Of a stretch of DNA of 64,000 nucleotides, positions 28,500 to 39,607 are shown one piece after another. The first letter of the stretch is position 1; every line of letters starts with the position of its first letter. A model generated the notes under the pieces. It did not search any database and was not told where the DNA came from. It worked only from the letters and a program-made list of their open reading frames with translations. The position numbers and the translations under genes were made by a program. The DNA is from Paguma larvata (taxonomy: Eukaryota; Chordata; Mammalia; Carnivora; Viverridae): the NCBI GenBank assembly GCA_030068075.1, contig CM057828.1, positions 115,495,699-115,559,698 of the forward strand. Reading direction: 5' to 3'.

Positions 28500-30530
28500 G
28501 CTAAGGAGTTTAGGTCTTTTATTTCCATCTTTCCTCTTTTGTAACATAATCATTTGAAGTTGTCCATTCCTCTCTAAGTGGTATAAGCTATAGCAAACAA
28601 GTTTTAATGCTAAGTATTTTAAAATTTTTTATTATAATTTCTCCTTGACACCTAGGTTGTTTAGAAGTATGTTTTAAATTTTCCAAAAAATACAGGGTTT
28701 TTCTAGCTTCTCTTTTTGTAATTATTTTTCTAAACCTAATTGCATTTGGTGGAGTATGTAGTTTATATGATCCTAGTTCTTTGCAATTTGTTGAAGCTAG
28801 TGCACAGTCAGGTTTGATTAATGTCCCGTGTGTGTTTGGAAAAGATGTGTACTCTCCAGTAGCAAGGCACACACTATTCTATGCAGGTGCATTGAGATTT
28901 TAAAATCTATACCCTTTCTGGCTTGGGGAGGTCAATTACTAAGATGGCTGCCCACTGTGGTGATGCATTTGTCACCTTCTCCTTCTAGGGTCTTTTGTTG
29001 GTTGGTTGGTTGGTTAGTTGGTTTTGCATGTGGAGTCTTTTTATGTGTCATCTTACAAGTTTCGAAGAGCTATAACTCCCTGCCTCTCTCTTAGAAGGAC
29101 GCTGCTGATTCCACAATGATTTAACTCTATGTGATCTTTTCATCTCTGTTTTAACTTAAAGCCTGTTTTGTATTTTGTTTTATATTAATATAGCTACCCT
29201 ACTTTAGTTCTTTTTAGAATTTGCTTGATATATTTTCCCCATCCTTTTGTCTTTAACCTTTCTATGCCTCTCTCCATTATATGAATTCAGGTGAATTCCT
29301 TTAAACAAACACATGGTACATTTCTTTCCCTTGTCTTGTTTTTAAATAGTCCGATGAGCTCTATCACTTCACTTCCATGATAATCTTTTACACTGCCAGT
29401 GCTTAATGATTTGTTTCTATCATCTGTTGGTTTTGATTGCTTATATCAGCTGTTGAATTCCTTGTTTTTTCTAATTTTTTGTTTGCTTTTTATCTTTATA
29501 TCCTCACCTTAACTTGGGATGAATGGTATTTTCTTCTTTTTCCACTTTTCCCCCTACCTAATTTCTGTCCTCTTGGTGGCTACCCCAGAAACTTTCATAT
29601 GCATACGAAGTAAATTTAATCAATAACTTACCTTCCACCCAAGCTATTCAAAGATCTAGGTATACTTGGTTTCCAGTTGGCCTATCCTTTTTTTTTTTTT
29701 TTAACTTTTAAGATGTTTATTCATTTTTCGAAAGAGAGAGACAGAATACGAGTCGGGGCAGGGGGGGGGGAGCAGAGAGAGAGAGGGAGACGCAGAATCC
29801 GAAGCAGGCTCCAGGCTCTGAGCTGTCAGCAAAGAGCCTGACGCAGGGCTCGAACTCATGAACCACAAGACCATGACGTGGCTGCAGGCAGACGCTTAAC
29901 TGACTGAGCCACCCAGGGGCCCCTCCAGTTGTCCTATCCTAACTTTACTTAGGAAAAGATCGTTTTGCTGGATACACACCTATGGGCTGCCAGCAGTATT
30001 TCCCCTCAGTATCATGAGATGTTAATCCATTCTCTTTGGGCCTTGGTGTTGCCATTGTGACTCAGCAGTCCGTCTGGGTCTGTGTATATAATCTGTTATT
30101 TTTACTCTCTAACTTAAGATTGTCCCTTTGTGTTTGGTGTTCTGTCGCTTTGCTACACAGTGTGTCTAGGTACGGATTTCTTTTTATCTTCTTACTTAGA
30201 ATTTAGTTTTCTGAAACAGAATTGATCTCTTTCATCCATTCTAGAAAATTTCTCCATCATTTCTTACTATTTGATCTCCCTGTTGGCTCTATTATCTCCT
30301 CCGAGAGCTCCTATTAAATGTGTGTTGAATGCACTCACTCGATCCTCCTCGTCCCTTGCCTTCTTGCGCATATTTTATGTCTCACTTTGTCTCTTTGTTG
30401 CAACCGGGTTGGTACTTCAGACCTACTTCCAGCTAATTATTTTACTTTTGGCAATGTCTAATCTATACATTAGTCTGTCCACGGAGTTTTTAATTTCACT
30501 TTTCTCTCATTTTTAGAAGTTCTGCCATTT
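28500..30530 (-). mobile_element. Long antisense LINE-1 fragment (split by SINEC at 29685-29925)
   Basis: Landmarks in order are cctaggttgtttagaagtat, attgcatttggtggagtatg and tttggaaaagatgtgtactc, then the tatattaatatagctaccct block and, beyond the SINE, aagattgtccctttgtgttt. They fit an old L1 read backwards from ORF2 towards its 5' side. Reading frames are broken throughout. Confidence 0.6.
29685..29925 (-). mobile_element. SINEC, reverse, inside an antisense LINE-1 stretch
   Basis: Poly-T, aagatgtttattcattttt, a GA block with a G run, then actgagccacccaggggccc. L1-like sequence resumes on the far side. Confidence 0.9.
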
Positions 30531-30634
30531 GTTTGTTTTTTTTTTTCCAAAACAACCTAGACAATTTTGATTTTTGTTTGCATCACATTTCGTGCTTTCT
30601 TTTGTTTCTATAAAATATTAAGCGTATTTATTAT

Positions 30635-30840
30635 AGCATGAATTCTAGAACCAGACTCCCTGGCTTCAAATCTGGATGAATTTGAACTAGCCATGTAACT
30701 AACTTCTCTGGAACTCAGTTTCCTCACATGTGGAATGAAGGAAATAATAATTCTCGTCTCACAGATGCTGTTCTATGTGTTTGCTGTTGTTATTATTATA
30801 TTTGGATCCAATAATTGCCATACCTTCAGTTTCCTCAGGT
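30635..30840 (-). mobile_element. MIR element, reverse
   Basis: ctagaaccagactccctggc, ctctggaactcagtttcctc and tgtggaatgaaggaaataat form the MIR pattern in reverse. It is followed at once by the polypyrimidine tract. Confidence 0.7.
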
Positions 30841-30844
30841 CTGA

Positions 30845-31078
30845 TCCTCCTCTTTCTCTTCCTCCCCTCCTCCCCCCTTCTTCTCCTCCTCCTCCTCTTT
30901 CTTCTTCCTCCTCCTTTTCTCCTCCTTCTCCTTCTCCCCCTCCCCTCCTCCTTTTCTCCTCCTTCTCCTTCTCCCCCTCCCCCTCCTCCTTTTCTCCTCC
31001 TTCTCCTTCTCCCCCCTCTTCTTCCTCCTCCCCCTTCTCCTCTCTCTTCTACTCTTCTCCCCCTCCTCCTCCTCCTTC
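30845..31078. repeat. Long pure polypyrimidine minisatellite
   Basis: About 230 bases that are almost only C and T, with a repeated unit of roughly 35 bases (ctcctccttttctcctcctt + ctccttctcccc) at about 30930-31015. It opens spurious Pro/Ser/Leu-rich and Arg/Gly-rich frames. Confidence 0.92.
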
Positions 31079-31270
31079 TTGAAATATAATTGACATATAA
31101 CATTAGCTTCAGATGGACAACATGATCTGATACTTGTTTATATTGTGAAATAACCACAGTAAGTCCAGCTGACATCTAACACACACATAGTTATAATTTC
31201 TTTTTCTTGTGATGAGAACTTTTAAGATCTGCTCTCAGCAACTTGAGGTCTGAATCTTAAGCCAATATTT
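31079..31270. mobile_element. LINE-1 UTR-like fragment
   Basis: ttgaaatataattgacatat, gttagcttcagatggacaac-type sequence and cttgtgatgagaacttttaa form a combination common in old mammalian L1 3' regions. It lies directly next to the polypyrimidine tract. Confidence 0.45.
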
Positions 31271-33146
31271 CTAGGGACTCCTGCCTGTGGTGACTGTTTT
31301 TCCATACGATAAAGCAGTTTGTGGTTTCTATTCATCCAGATCAGAATAATAGATTTATAATTTTATCAGTATCATCTTCATGCCAAAAAGGTAAGCATTT
31401 GTCGAAGTGTGTACAGTTCAACATACGTAAGTGATAGTTTCCTATTTTTGAGAATACCCGAAGCCTACTTTCTAAGATGACTTAGATGCCCACTTACTCT
31501 GTGGCTTTGAAGGTCAATGTAAGATTCCTAGGAGCTCATAGAGCGACACGGGAACCTCTGGCAAGTTTTTTTTAGAGGAGCCCTTACCTTGAGAATCAAA
31601 GAATAAAAGTCTATCAACAACTAAAACCAACCAGAGCCCCTGCGAAGCCAAGTGACCTAGTATTTCACTTTTCCGTGGTTAATCTGAGACTCCAAGAGAG
31701 CAAAACCTTCAACCTGGGCAATGAACTTGACATTTTTAGACCGTATTGTTGACAAAAATAATCAGCCTCCCTCATTTCATTTTTCCAGCAGCCAGAGAGA
31801 GCTTTAAATGCGCAAAGTGTTCCTTATCTCTATTCCTTTTGGTCACAGTGATAGATTTGAAGAAACCTATTAAAGTTTCCCTTAGGCTGTGTTGACATTT
31901 TTAGGTGCTAACATTCCAAATTCTTCCTTCCCACGAATTCTTAGGAGAAATATCCAATTATTTTCTTCCCTTTTACCATGATGACCTGTTCCGGAAACCG
32001 AAATAAAACCCTGCAGGCCCCTCTCTCTCTCTCGCTGTGGAATAAGGAGAGAAGCCAAGGCTTTGATTCAAGACGCTAGTCGGCCGGTGTTTGACTAGGA
32101 CTGAGAGCAGGATTTCCCATCCCCACCCTAGGAAAACATCATTCAGACAGAGAAGGATTCATCCCCCAAAGAAGGAACGGGCACAGTAATCTCTCATGCG
32201 TGTAGGGTTCTCACCCGGGGGCAACAGAGTAAAAACTCAAACCAGGTAGCTTCACAAAGACTCAAAACGCAAAAACAGAAATGTGACTGTTCTTTTTTTT
32301 TTTTTTTAACTGAATGCCCTATTGTGTTTCCAGGATAAAGAACATTTTTAATATTGGAAAACAGTAACCTTCTCATCCCTCCAGCCCACCCGAGCAGACA
32401 TCATGCAAACAAAACTTAAACCCTGAGATTGTTGGGTAAGCGTCCAAACTTCCTTGGGTTCCTTACCCCGCTGGGAAGGGTCTGCAGACTGAGGGACCAG
32501 GCAACAGGCCAACTTTGCGAAGCTCCACCACCCCCCCCCCCCAGCCCTCCTCCCGTGCTGCCTTCCCTGCCAGCATTTGACAAGCTTGCCCTCCAGCCAC
32601 GGCCCCTGCTTGTTTTCTCCAGCCTGCCCCTCACCTCATTATTTTCATCTCATGTGGTCTTAACGGACTGATTGCTTGCCTGTAGCCATAATAATGGCCA
32701 AGGTGAGCAAAAAGAGATCTAAAATCTAAAAATCCAGACTTTTTTGAAACCCGGAAGACCCCACTAGTCCTGCACTTTCAGCAGGGTCGGGGTAGTTGCA
32801 CCCCGTACAGAAGGCACTCGCGATCTCCAGCCCACTGGGGCCCCACTGCTGCTCCCTGCCCCTGCCCCGGGGCCACAGTCGGGACTGAGGGATCTGCTTG
32901 GAGCCCGGGGAATCAGTGTCCCGAAGAAAGAAGCGACAGCCCTTTGGCCTCAGTCTCTCCAGTCCCAATCCCAGAGTCTTATGGGGGATAAGAGAGAATA
33001 GAAAAGGGCATTTGAAGAGGGAGCTCCTCTGATGTACATTTCCTAGATGCCAAAGCCCCCATCCCTACCCCTCCGGGTAGGAGGCCCGCGGCCCACGCGA
33101 GGACAGCCGAGCTGGGCCCGGGCAGCCGCGTTCTCCATGTTTGCGG
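31271..33146. other. Intergenic, nothing recognised
   Basis: This runs from the L1-like fragment to the solo LTR. It turns GC-richer from about 32420, with a C run at 32530-32542, but I see no exon, RNA gene or repeat I can name. Confidence 0.5.
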
Positions 33147-33150
33147 TCCA

Positions 33151-33776
33151 TGTTGTAGGTTAACAAACCTGAGTCAATAATGGAAACCATTAACCAGCTG
33201 TTTCGGCTTCTGTAAATTGCTTTGCGAATGCATCTCCCCATTCACTGTTCTGACTAACTGGTAACCGCTAAAACACTGAGATAAAAGCCTATGCAGTTCC
33301 CTGTTAGAGTGACCAGAAGGGGTTAACTGCCCGTCTCACTCCTGCAACTTCGCCTCCTTGCTACATAGCTAACTTATTGCAGTGGGCTCTCACCCTACTG
33401 TTTTGAGCTGATCAAAGGAAGGCCAACATGCGAGAAGTCACGTAACTGCTGGCCCGCGGTGTCTGAAGTGTCTAACTATAATTGGTCATTTCAAAGCTCA
33501 CTTAAGACAAAGAACCTTGAAGCAACAGGCCCCCGCCAAAGGTAACATCTATGCAATTGGCTACCAAGGAATGTCATAAATCACAATTGGTTAACTAATT
33601 TATGATGCACCCTAACTTGCTAAAATCCATATAAGCCCACTGCTGCCTTTGTTCGGGGCCCATTCTCTGCACTTTCTCCTTAACATCAGGAGATCAGGTT
33701 TGGCCCGGCCGTAAATAAAATCTTGCCTCACTTCTGTTCGGCGTTTGGTGGTCTTTTCCGACAACACCGTGCAACA
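33151..33776 (+). mobile_element. Solo LTR of a class I (gamma-type) endogenous retrovirus
   Basis: This 626-bp element begins TGTTG and ends CAACA (5-bp inverted termini). It is flanked by a 4-bp direct repeat TCCA (33147-33150 and 33777-33780), as gammaretrovirus-type integration makes. It contains CCAAT/ATTGG-like boxes, a TATA box (TATAAG, 33630-33635) and AATAAA at 33714-33719, in the order U3-R-U5 on the + strand. No internal retroviral genes are next to it, so it is a recombined solo LTR. Confidence 0.82.
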
Positions 33777-34383
33777 TCCATCGGCTCGTTGATTCTCACA
33801 GTTGTGGCACAGTCCTGCTCATTTCCCTGCTGACATCTGTGTGCACGGACTCCACTTCCCGGCCTCTCTCCTGGCCGGGTGTGGCCTCATGACTCAGTGC
33901 TCACCCGCAGTCCAGAAAATTCTGTTTTTGCAACGTCTGGCAAGTGTCTCTAAAGGGAGGGACAGGCGCCTCTACAAGCTTTCCCCTTTCCACTGGCAGA
34001 GTCCGAGCCCCAGAAGGCCTCTTGCGCCCGGCGGTGACCCAGGCGAGCGCGCTTCGCGTGGTGGCGGCTGCCCACATGACTCCGTGGACTGCCACACCAG
34101 CCATGGACTCTACCTCTGGGCAGCGTGGACGTGAGAGGGATGGACTTCTCGGTGGTCGAAGCCATATTATTTGGCGCTTATATGCGCAGCTGAACCTACT
34201 CCTAGATGATACAGAAGTATTACATCCCTCTGGTACAGATGAGGAAACTGGGGCAGAGGCATTCCGTCATTTGTCTAAGATTATGGTGTTTCAGCCAGGT
34301 CAGAGTCCCCTGCAGAGTGCAGAATACCTAGCAACGGTATTTGAATCTATCACAATGACCCCAGTGGTTCTGGAGCGCGTGCG

Positions 34384-34390
34384 CTCGTGT

Positions 34391-34437
<47 letters not shown>
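34384..34437. repeat. (GT)n microsatellite
   Basis: gtgtgtgtatgtgtgtgtgt continuing to about 34437, between the solo LTR and a reverse SINEC. Confidence 0.9.
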
Positions 34438-34438
<1 letters not shown>

Positions 34439-34593
34439 AGTAACGAAATTTTAGAATTTAGAAAACTTCGACACTTCTAACCCTGTATGTTTGCCAAGAA
34501 CACAAAAGTAAATGATAACATCGGGTTAGTATCATGTGTCTGAATAAAATCTACTAGTCACTTGAAAATTTTAGATTATGATGTATCAGGATT

Positions 34594-34796
34594 TTTTTTT
34601 TTGAGGGGGGTGAGGGAGACAGAGAGAGAGAGATAGAGAGAGAGAGAGGGAGAAAGAATCTTAAGCAGGCTCCACACTTAGTGTGGAGCCCAACACAGGG
34701 CTCAATCCCTTGAGCCTGGGATTGACCTGGGATCATGACCTGAGCCAAAATAAAGAGTCAGATACTTAACCAACTGAGTCACCCCAGGTGCCCCTA
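34594..34796 (-). mobile_element. SINEC, reverse
   Basis: A T run, then a (GA)n block and a diverged body, ending actgagtcaccccaggtgcc. Confidence 0.86.
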
Positions 34797-36204
34797 GGAT
34801 TTTCCAAAGCGAGAACATTTACTGGGTGAGCACGTCAAGAAAATATAGAGGACATACAGAGCACAACTTTCAATTATTTAAACCCTTTTAAACACACGTC
34901 ATTGAAACATTAGTTATTTGCAACTTTAGTTACTACTATAGTTAGCTGCAAGTTTTCAAACTAAATGATCAAGCTATGCTCAAGCCCAGTGACAACCCTC
35001 TGGCTTTGAGGACGTTTGTCTGGATTCTTTCTCAGCCTCTCTTTCCTCTTCGGTACTTCTCAGCTTCTGGAAGCCACCACTGACCTTTCTGCCGCTCTTC
35101 CTGACTTCAGGGCCACACTGGCCACCATCACATCACTCCCAGTGTCTCTGTTCCCCTCACCCTCCCTCCCTCCTTCCTCTCCCACCTGATTCCTGGAATA
35201 ATGGCCACTTCCCCTCAGGCGCCATTTTCCAGCCCTTTTCCCTCTGGGAAAGATAGGAGGAAAGGTCTTGTGGCAGGTGAGCTGATCGGGTCCCTCAGTA
35301 AAAGCAATGCCTGGTCGGTCCCAGTTCTGCGGCAGCAAGATGGCCTAGCAGAGAGCCACTGCTATTCCCCTGCGTCCGCGGCCGGCCGTCACCGAGAGGC
35401 AGGAGGGGCGGCCTGTGCTCCAGGTCCGCCGCAGCTTCCCTCACGTGCGCGCAAGCTCGCCGGCCAGCTGGGCTGCAGGCCACACGGGGCTGTACCTGAC
35501 TCTGTGCTCTTCTTCCCAGCACCAGCTGTCACCCCTGCAGGGCTTCCCAGAAGTGGGGTGACATTCTCTCCGGAAACATGAAAGGCAGGATAGTTCTGGC
35601 TGTGACCGCAAGGGGGCAGCTAGACCTCAGGGGTGGTGGATGGTGTGGTTACTCCCAGAATGGCGGTCCCTTGAGATAGCTGGAAAAGTGTCAAGGCATT
35701 TGCTGTGTGTCTGTCTGTCCTCCCACAGCCATTGGTGTGAGACAGAACTTGAGAAAGTCATCGAGTTCATTTTTCAAATCCTTGATCTACAATTTAAAAA
35801 AATTAAAGGTTTCGTTTGTTGTTGTTGTTTTGTTTTGCTTTTTTTAATATTGTCAGTTTTTCTCAGGGCCACCATTTTGCCAGAAGCATCTGGTATTGCT
35901 ATGGCAACAGAATGAGGGCCTGGTGCTTGATGCATAATGTGGATGGAATTTGGAGATTTTCCTCTTCTGAATATCATCCACAGGCAAGGAGGATATTTTA
36001 ATTTTACAGAAGGCAGAGTGGGAACGAAGGGATAAGAGAAGTGAGACTCTGGGCCACGTGGAGACACATGGTCCCCACACATCGATTAGGCACTGATGGA
36101 ATCGAATCCTTCTTCCCATTAATGTCTGCGATCTGTCCCCTTAGCTGCTGTCCAGCCTCAGTGCACACTTGCGAGCCCTGTCAATGCCGAGCCCCTACCC
36201 CCTC
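34797..36204. other. Intergenic, GC-richer stretch
   Basis: 35160-35620 is CpG-enriched (tccgcggccggccgtcaccg) and is followed by a CTCF-like motif. No gene recognised. Confidence 0.45.
35606..35619 (+). promoter_or_regulatory. CTCF-like motif, plus orientation
   Basis: CCGCAAGGGGGCAG differs from the alternative core CCGCGNGGNGGCAG at one position. Confidence 0.5.
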
Positions 36205-36460
36205 CTGTCAGTCTCCACACCATTTCCAGAATGTTTTCCAAGATGCAAATTGCGTCACTTTCTTATTTAAAATCCACTCACACTTCCCTTTGGCCTACAA
36301 GGAAAACTACTAATTTGTTGCTTAGTATGCAAGACCTTTCTTATTTTGGTTCCTACTTTTATGACATCGCCTCTGCTTCCTCCCTGAGACACCAGCCCAG
36401 CCAAATACAGGTTTTCCTCGAGTTGCTTCTCTGAGTGGAATGTCTTTTCTTTCCCTGCCC
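36205..36460 (+). mobile_element. L2 LINE fragment
   Basis: The order of motifs (gatgcaaattgcgtcacttt, cttccctttggcctacaagg, cctctgcttcctccctgaga) resembles the L2 3' coding region. A related piece at about 36950-37045 (caagactcggctcaaatgac...gtgaggtgttccttactgcc) continues it after an unrelated 400-bp interval. Confidence 0.55.
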
Positions 36461-37629
36461 AGTAGGGAGAGTGAGGGCCATACCGTTCAGTGCTCCCACC
36501 CGCCCTCAGCACTGTCCCCGTGCCTCAGTGGTTTGTGTCTATTTGTTGCCCTGCCTTTCCTGTCAGATTTTGAGATCCTAGAGGGTTGAGTTTTCCCCCA
36601 GGGAACCTCATGCAATTGCCAAACAATGAGGTACACAACAGAATGGGAGACAAGGCAGATTTTGCGCCCTTGGGGCCGGGCTGGTCAGCACTGCGGGAGG
36701 CCACGCTCTCAAAGCCCCAGGGTGATTTATTTAAGGCGGCTACGGGCAGGGCCTCCTCAAGGGCAAAGGGCCAGAGTAATCGGAGGCCGGTCGAGATGGA
36801 CTAATCATGAGGCAAAACCCCTGAGCACAGAGTCCAGGAGCCAGCCCCACAGGCTGCTCTCCGTACTCCCACATACCAGTCCTCCCAAGATGGCAGACGG
36901 CTCGGCGCCCTGCAGCCACACATGCAGGATGTGATGCTTTATCCACCTCTTTGCCTCATTACTCCTGCTCAGCCATCAAGACTCGGCTCAAATGACAGCT
37001 CCCCTGTGAGGTGTTCCTTACTGCCCCTCTCATGGAGCACAGCTTCTGGATCCTGGGGTTCCTACAGCGCCTCAAGACCCCAGGTCACCCTGAGAAGAGA
37101 TGGTTCTCTTCTAGGTGACCCCTTACTTCTCAGGGAACACGGTCTCTGGAAGTCATGCATGTAACACGTGAGTAGCTCACACCTGGGGGAGGACTTCCTA
37201 GGGGCCTCAGAGCATGCTGGGATATAGCATGTTGTATTTAGAAACCAAAACCCCTTGATTATTCAAGAAAAAAGTTGATGAGGCCCAGAACTGGCACCGG
37301 GCCTCGAAAGCTGCCAGGAATGGCGACAGCGTCCAGGACACATCTCCGTCTCCATCTCTCCTTTCCTGGGGCCCCAATGACCCCTGGCTTCCCTGGGTAC
37401 ATCTGCTTCCTTCCTCTCTCCCCTCCCCCACCTCCCAAATGCGGCTGACTCCAGGCCAACGAGGAGGCTACCTGTCCCTCACTGCTCAGTGCTGCCTTCA
37501 GCCTCTGCCCTGCTGCTAAGGGAATATTCTCAGGCCAACTGCCCCTCAAATTCCAGTCACACGTGACTCAGAAGAGCAGGTCACAGAACACCCCAGGTTG
37601 GGGAGGGAGGTCAGGGTTTCCAAAGACTC

Positions 37630-37765
37630 TCTTTGGGAACATGTTATGATGAGGAATGGCTGTTGTATGTAGGCGATGAATCACTGCATTCTACTCTGAA
37701 ACCAATATTGCACTGGATGTTAACTAAAGTTTAAATAAAAATTAAGTTTAAAAAATCCTGCAAAA
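37630..37765 (+). mobile_element. Short LINE-1 3' end fragment
   Basis: It contains ctctgaaaccaatattgcac, atgttaactaaagtttaaat and an A-rich tail, the usual 3' end of carnivore L1. Only about 130 bases remain. Confidence 0.72.
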
Positions 37766-37835
37766 AAAGCAAAAACAAAAACCCAACAACTCTCCTTTGT
37801 CCCTAGGTAGCTGCTTGTAGCCCCGCAGAGGGGCA

Positions 37836-37854
37836 CAGCGCCACCTGGTGGACC
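37836..37854 (-). promoter_or_regulatory. CTCF-like motif (strong), minus orientation
   Basis: The reverse complement GGTCCACCAGGTGGCGCTG contains CCACCAGGTGGCGC, which fits the CTCF core CCASYAGRKGGCRS at all 14 positions. It lies in the interval between the two convergent genes. Binding is inferred. Confidence 0.6.
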
Positions 37855-38379
37855 TTCAAGGTAGAGCTGCCCCTTGTTACCTCGGCCGCAAGTGCTGGCC
37901 TCCTCAGGCCTGTGAGGCTTTCAAGGCTCAAGGTTAACCTTGCCTGGTGCTGCCCTGCTGAGCGGGACACGACACGCCCCTGTGGCATGGTGGAATTTTT
38001 TCCTCTTGCTTGCTCCCTTCAAACCCCTTCAGAACAGGAGAACTAAGGTTAAAACAAACAGGAAAGGGCAAGAGTTCGAAAAGGCTAAACTGTGAGGGCG
38101 AAAAAGAGGGAGCAGGGGTGTGAGAGCGAGAGGAAGGAGGGCAGGCACACATCGATAGTAGCAGGCACCTCTCCTTTCTTCCGCCACTGGAGGCCACCCA
38201 GAGTCCCAGTCAAGCTGCCCACGTAGGGGTTTCCCTCACAGGAAACGATACTGGGTATAAAACGTGATACGACCTACTCTCTCACTGGCATCTTCCCTGG
38301 GCCCAGACTCCGTCCTCGCGGGGCTCTCCGCTGTGAGACAGACATGGATACCCGACCAAGGCGAGTGCAGGGGCGAAGC

Positions 38380-38605
38380 CGGCCTTCTCAGCCTCGCCAC
38401 TGCTGACAAGTGTCGGGCCAGCCTTCGCTGTGCGGGGCTGCCCTGCGCTCTGCGAGGTGTTTAGCAGTGCCCCTGCCCTCTACCAGACGCTAGCAGCATC
38501 CCGACTACCCCTAGTTGTGAGAACCCAAAGCGTCTCCAGACACCTCTGCCTGTCTCCTGGGGGCAAAATGGCCTCTCGTTGAGGACCCCTGAGGTAGACG
38601 TTTTG
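38380..38605 (-). mobile_element. MER5-like hAT transposon relic
   Basis: ctgcgaggtgtttagcagtg, cagacgctagcagcatcccg, agttgtgagaacccaaagcg and tctccagacacctctgcctg, then ggcaaaatggcctctcgttg and a terminal gaggacccctg, match the familiar non-autonomous hAT relic MER5. Confidence 0.65.
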
Positions 38606-39593
38606 GTTGCCGGTAGAGGGAGGCCTGCGCTCTGGCCCGGAAGTAGATGGAGAGAACAGGGGACTGAGCACATCCCACACGAGAGCAGCCAGGGCTCTGA
38701 GTGGTCCTGGCTTCCACACAGTGCTGACATCTGAGGGCCGGGACGCCCAAAGTACGACAGCAGCACCTCAAAGTGCCGTCAAGGCAGAATGTCTCCACTG
38801 GTTTTGGTAGCACGTGACCCCTTGTTACAGATGGAGATTCCACGTCCCTCCTCCAGCGTCCTGTATGGCTTTGGGACACAGTAAAAGTTGCCAAGCTGAG
38901 AGTGACCGAAACACACCGGTTGTCTTCGCCTTCACGCACCAGGCAAAAAGGGTCTGGGGTAGCAGGAGGCCGAGCTGGAGACTTTGTCCGGAGCCACTAG
39001 ACAGAGCCTGGCAGCCTCTCGTACAGAGTCTGGATTTTATTTCAATGTACCTGGAATGACCTGCCGACTAGAAAAGGTGGAAATGTAATAGGGATACGTT
39101 CTGGTGTACATTTGGGGCCCTCACCCTCTGACCTCATGTAACCATTATCTCTCACAGGCCCTGCCTGCAAACACACCATCACGTTGGGGGTTCTGGCTGC
39201 AACATCCGAATTGCGGCTGACGCCGACTTTCAGTCCATGAGTTCTGCCCTCTGACGCTTGGAAGTCCACCCCTGGATGCCGGAGCCTTGGCTTACATGTG
39301 GCCCTCTTCCTCTGGCCCCACAGTGCTTGGATGGGAAGGCTAATTTTCTCGTTGCTTAGTTTTTCATCACTTTCCCCCACAATAGGAGTAATGAGAGGTA
39401 GTGAGTGGTTCAGAAAGAGAGACCCTGAGGTGGAGACAAATGCCTTCTTCCTCACATTTTCATCCAGGGCCAAGGCTGCGTACTGCCGGTGGGCTGTGCA
39501 TTTATACAGCTGTGGCCAAAACAGATGAAGGAAGTTGAGAGATTCAAGGAGCAGCAGAGCACTTGGGTCTCTCCGAGGAAGTTCCAGACATGA

Positions 39594-39607
39594 CCAGCAG
39601 GTGGCAG
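39594..39607 (+). promoter_or_regulatory. CTCF-like motif (strong), plus orientation
   Basis: CCAGCAGGTGGCAG fits CCASYAGRKGGCRS at all 14 positions. It points away from the minus motif at 37836-37854. Confidence 0.6.

Noticed and set aside
30759..31175. Arg/Gly-rich 138-codon minus frame and Pro/Ser-rich plus frames
   Set aside because: They are translations of the polypyrimidine minisatellite, with no non-repeat coding sequence.
33781..34480. Retroviral internal genes downstream of the LTR
   Set aside because: I saw no gag, pol or env-like sequence or second LTR. The 4-bp target duplication closes directly behind the LTR, so it is solo.
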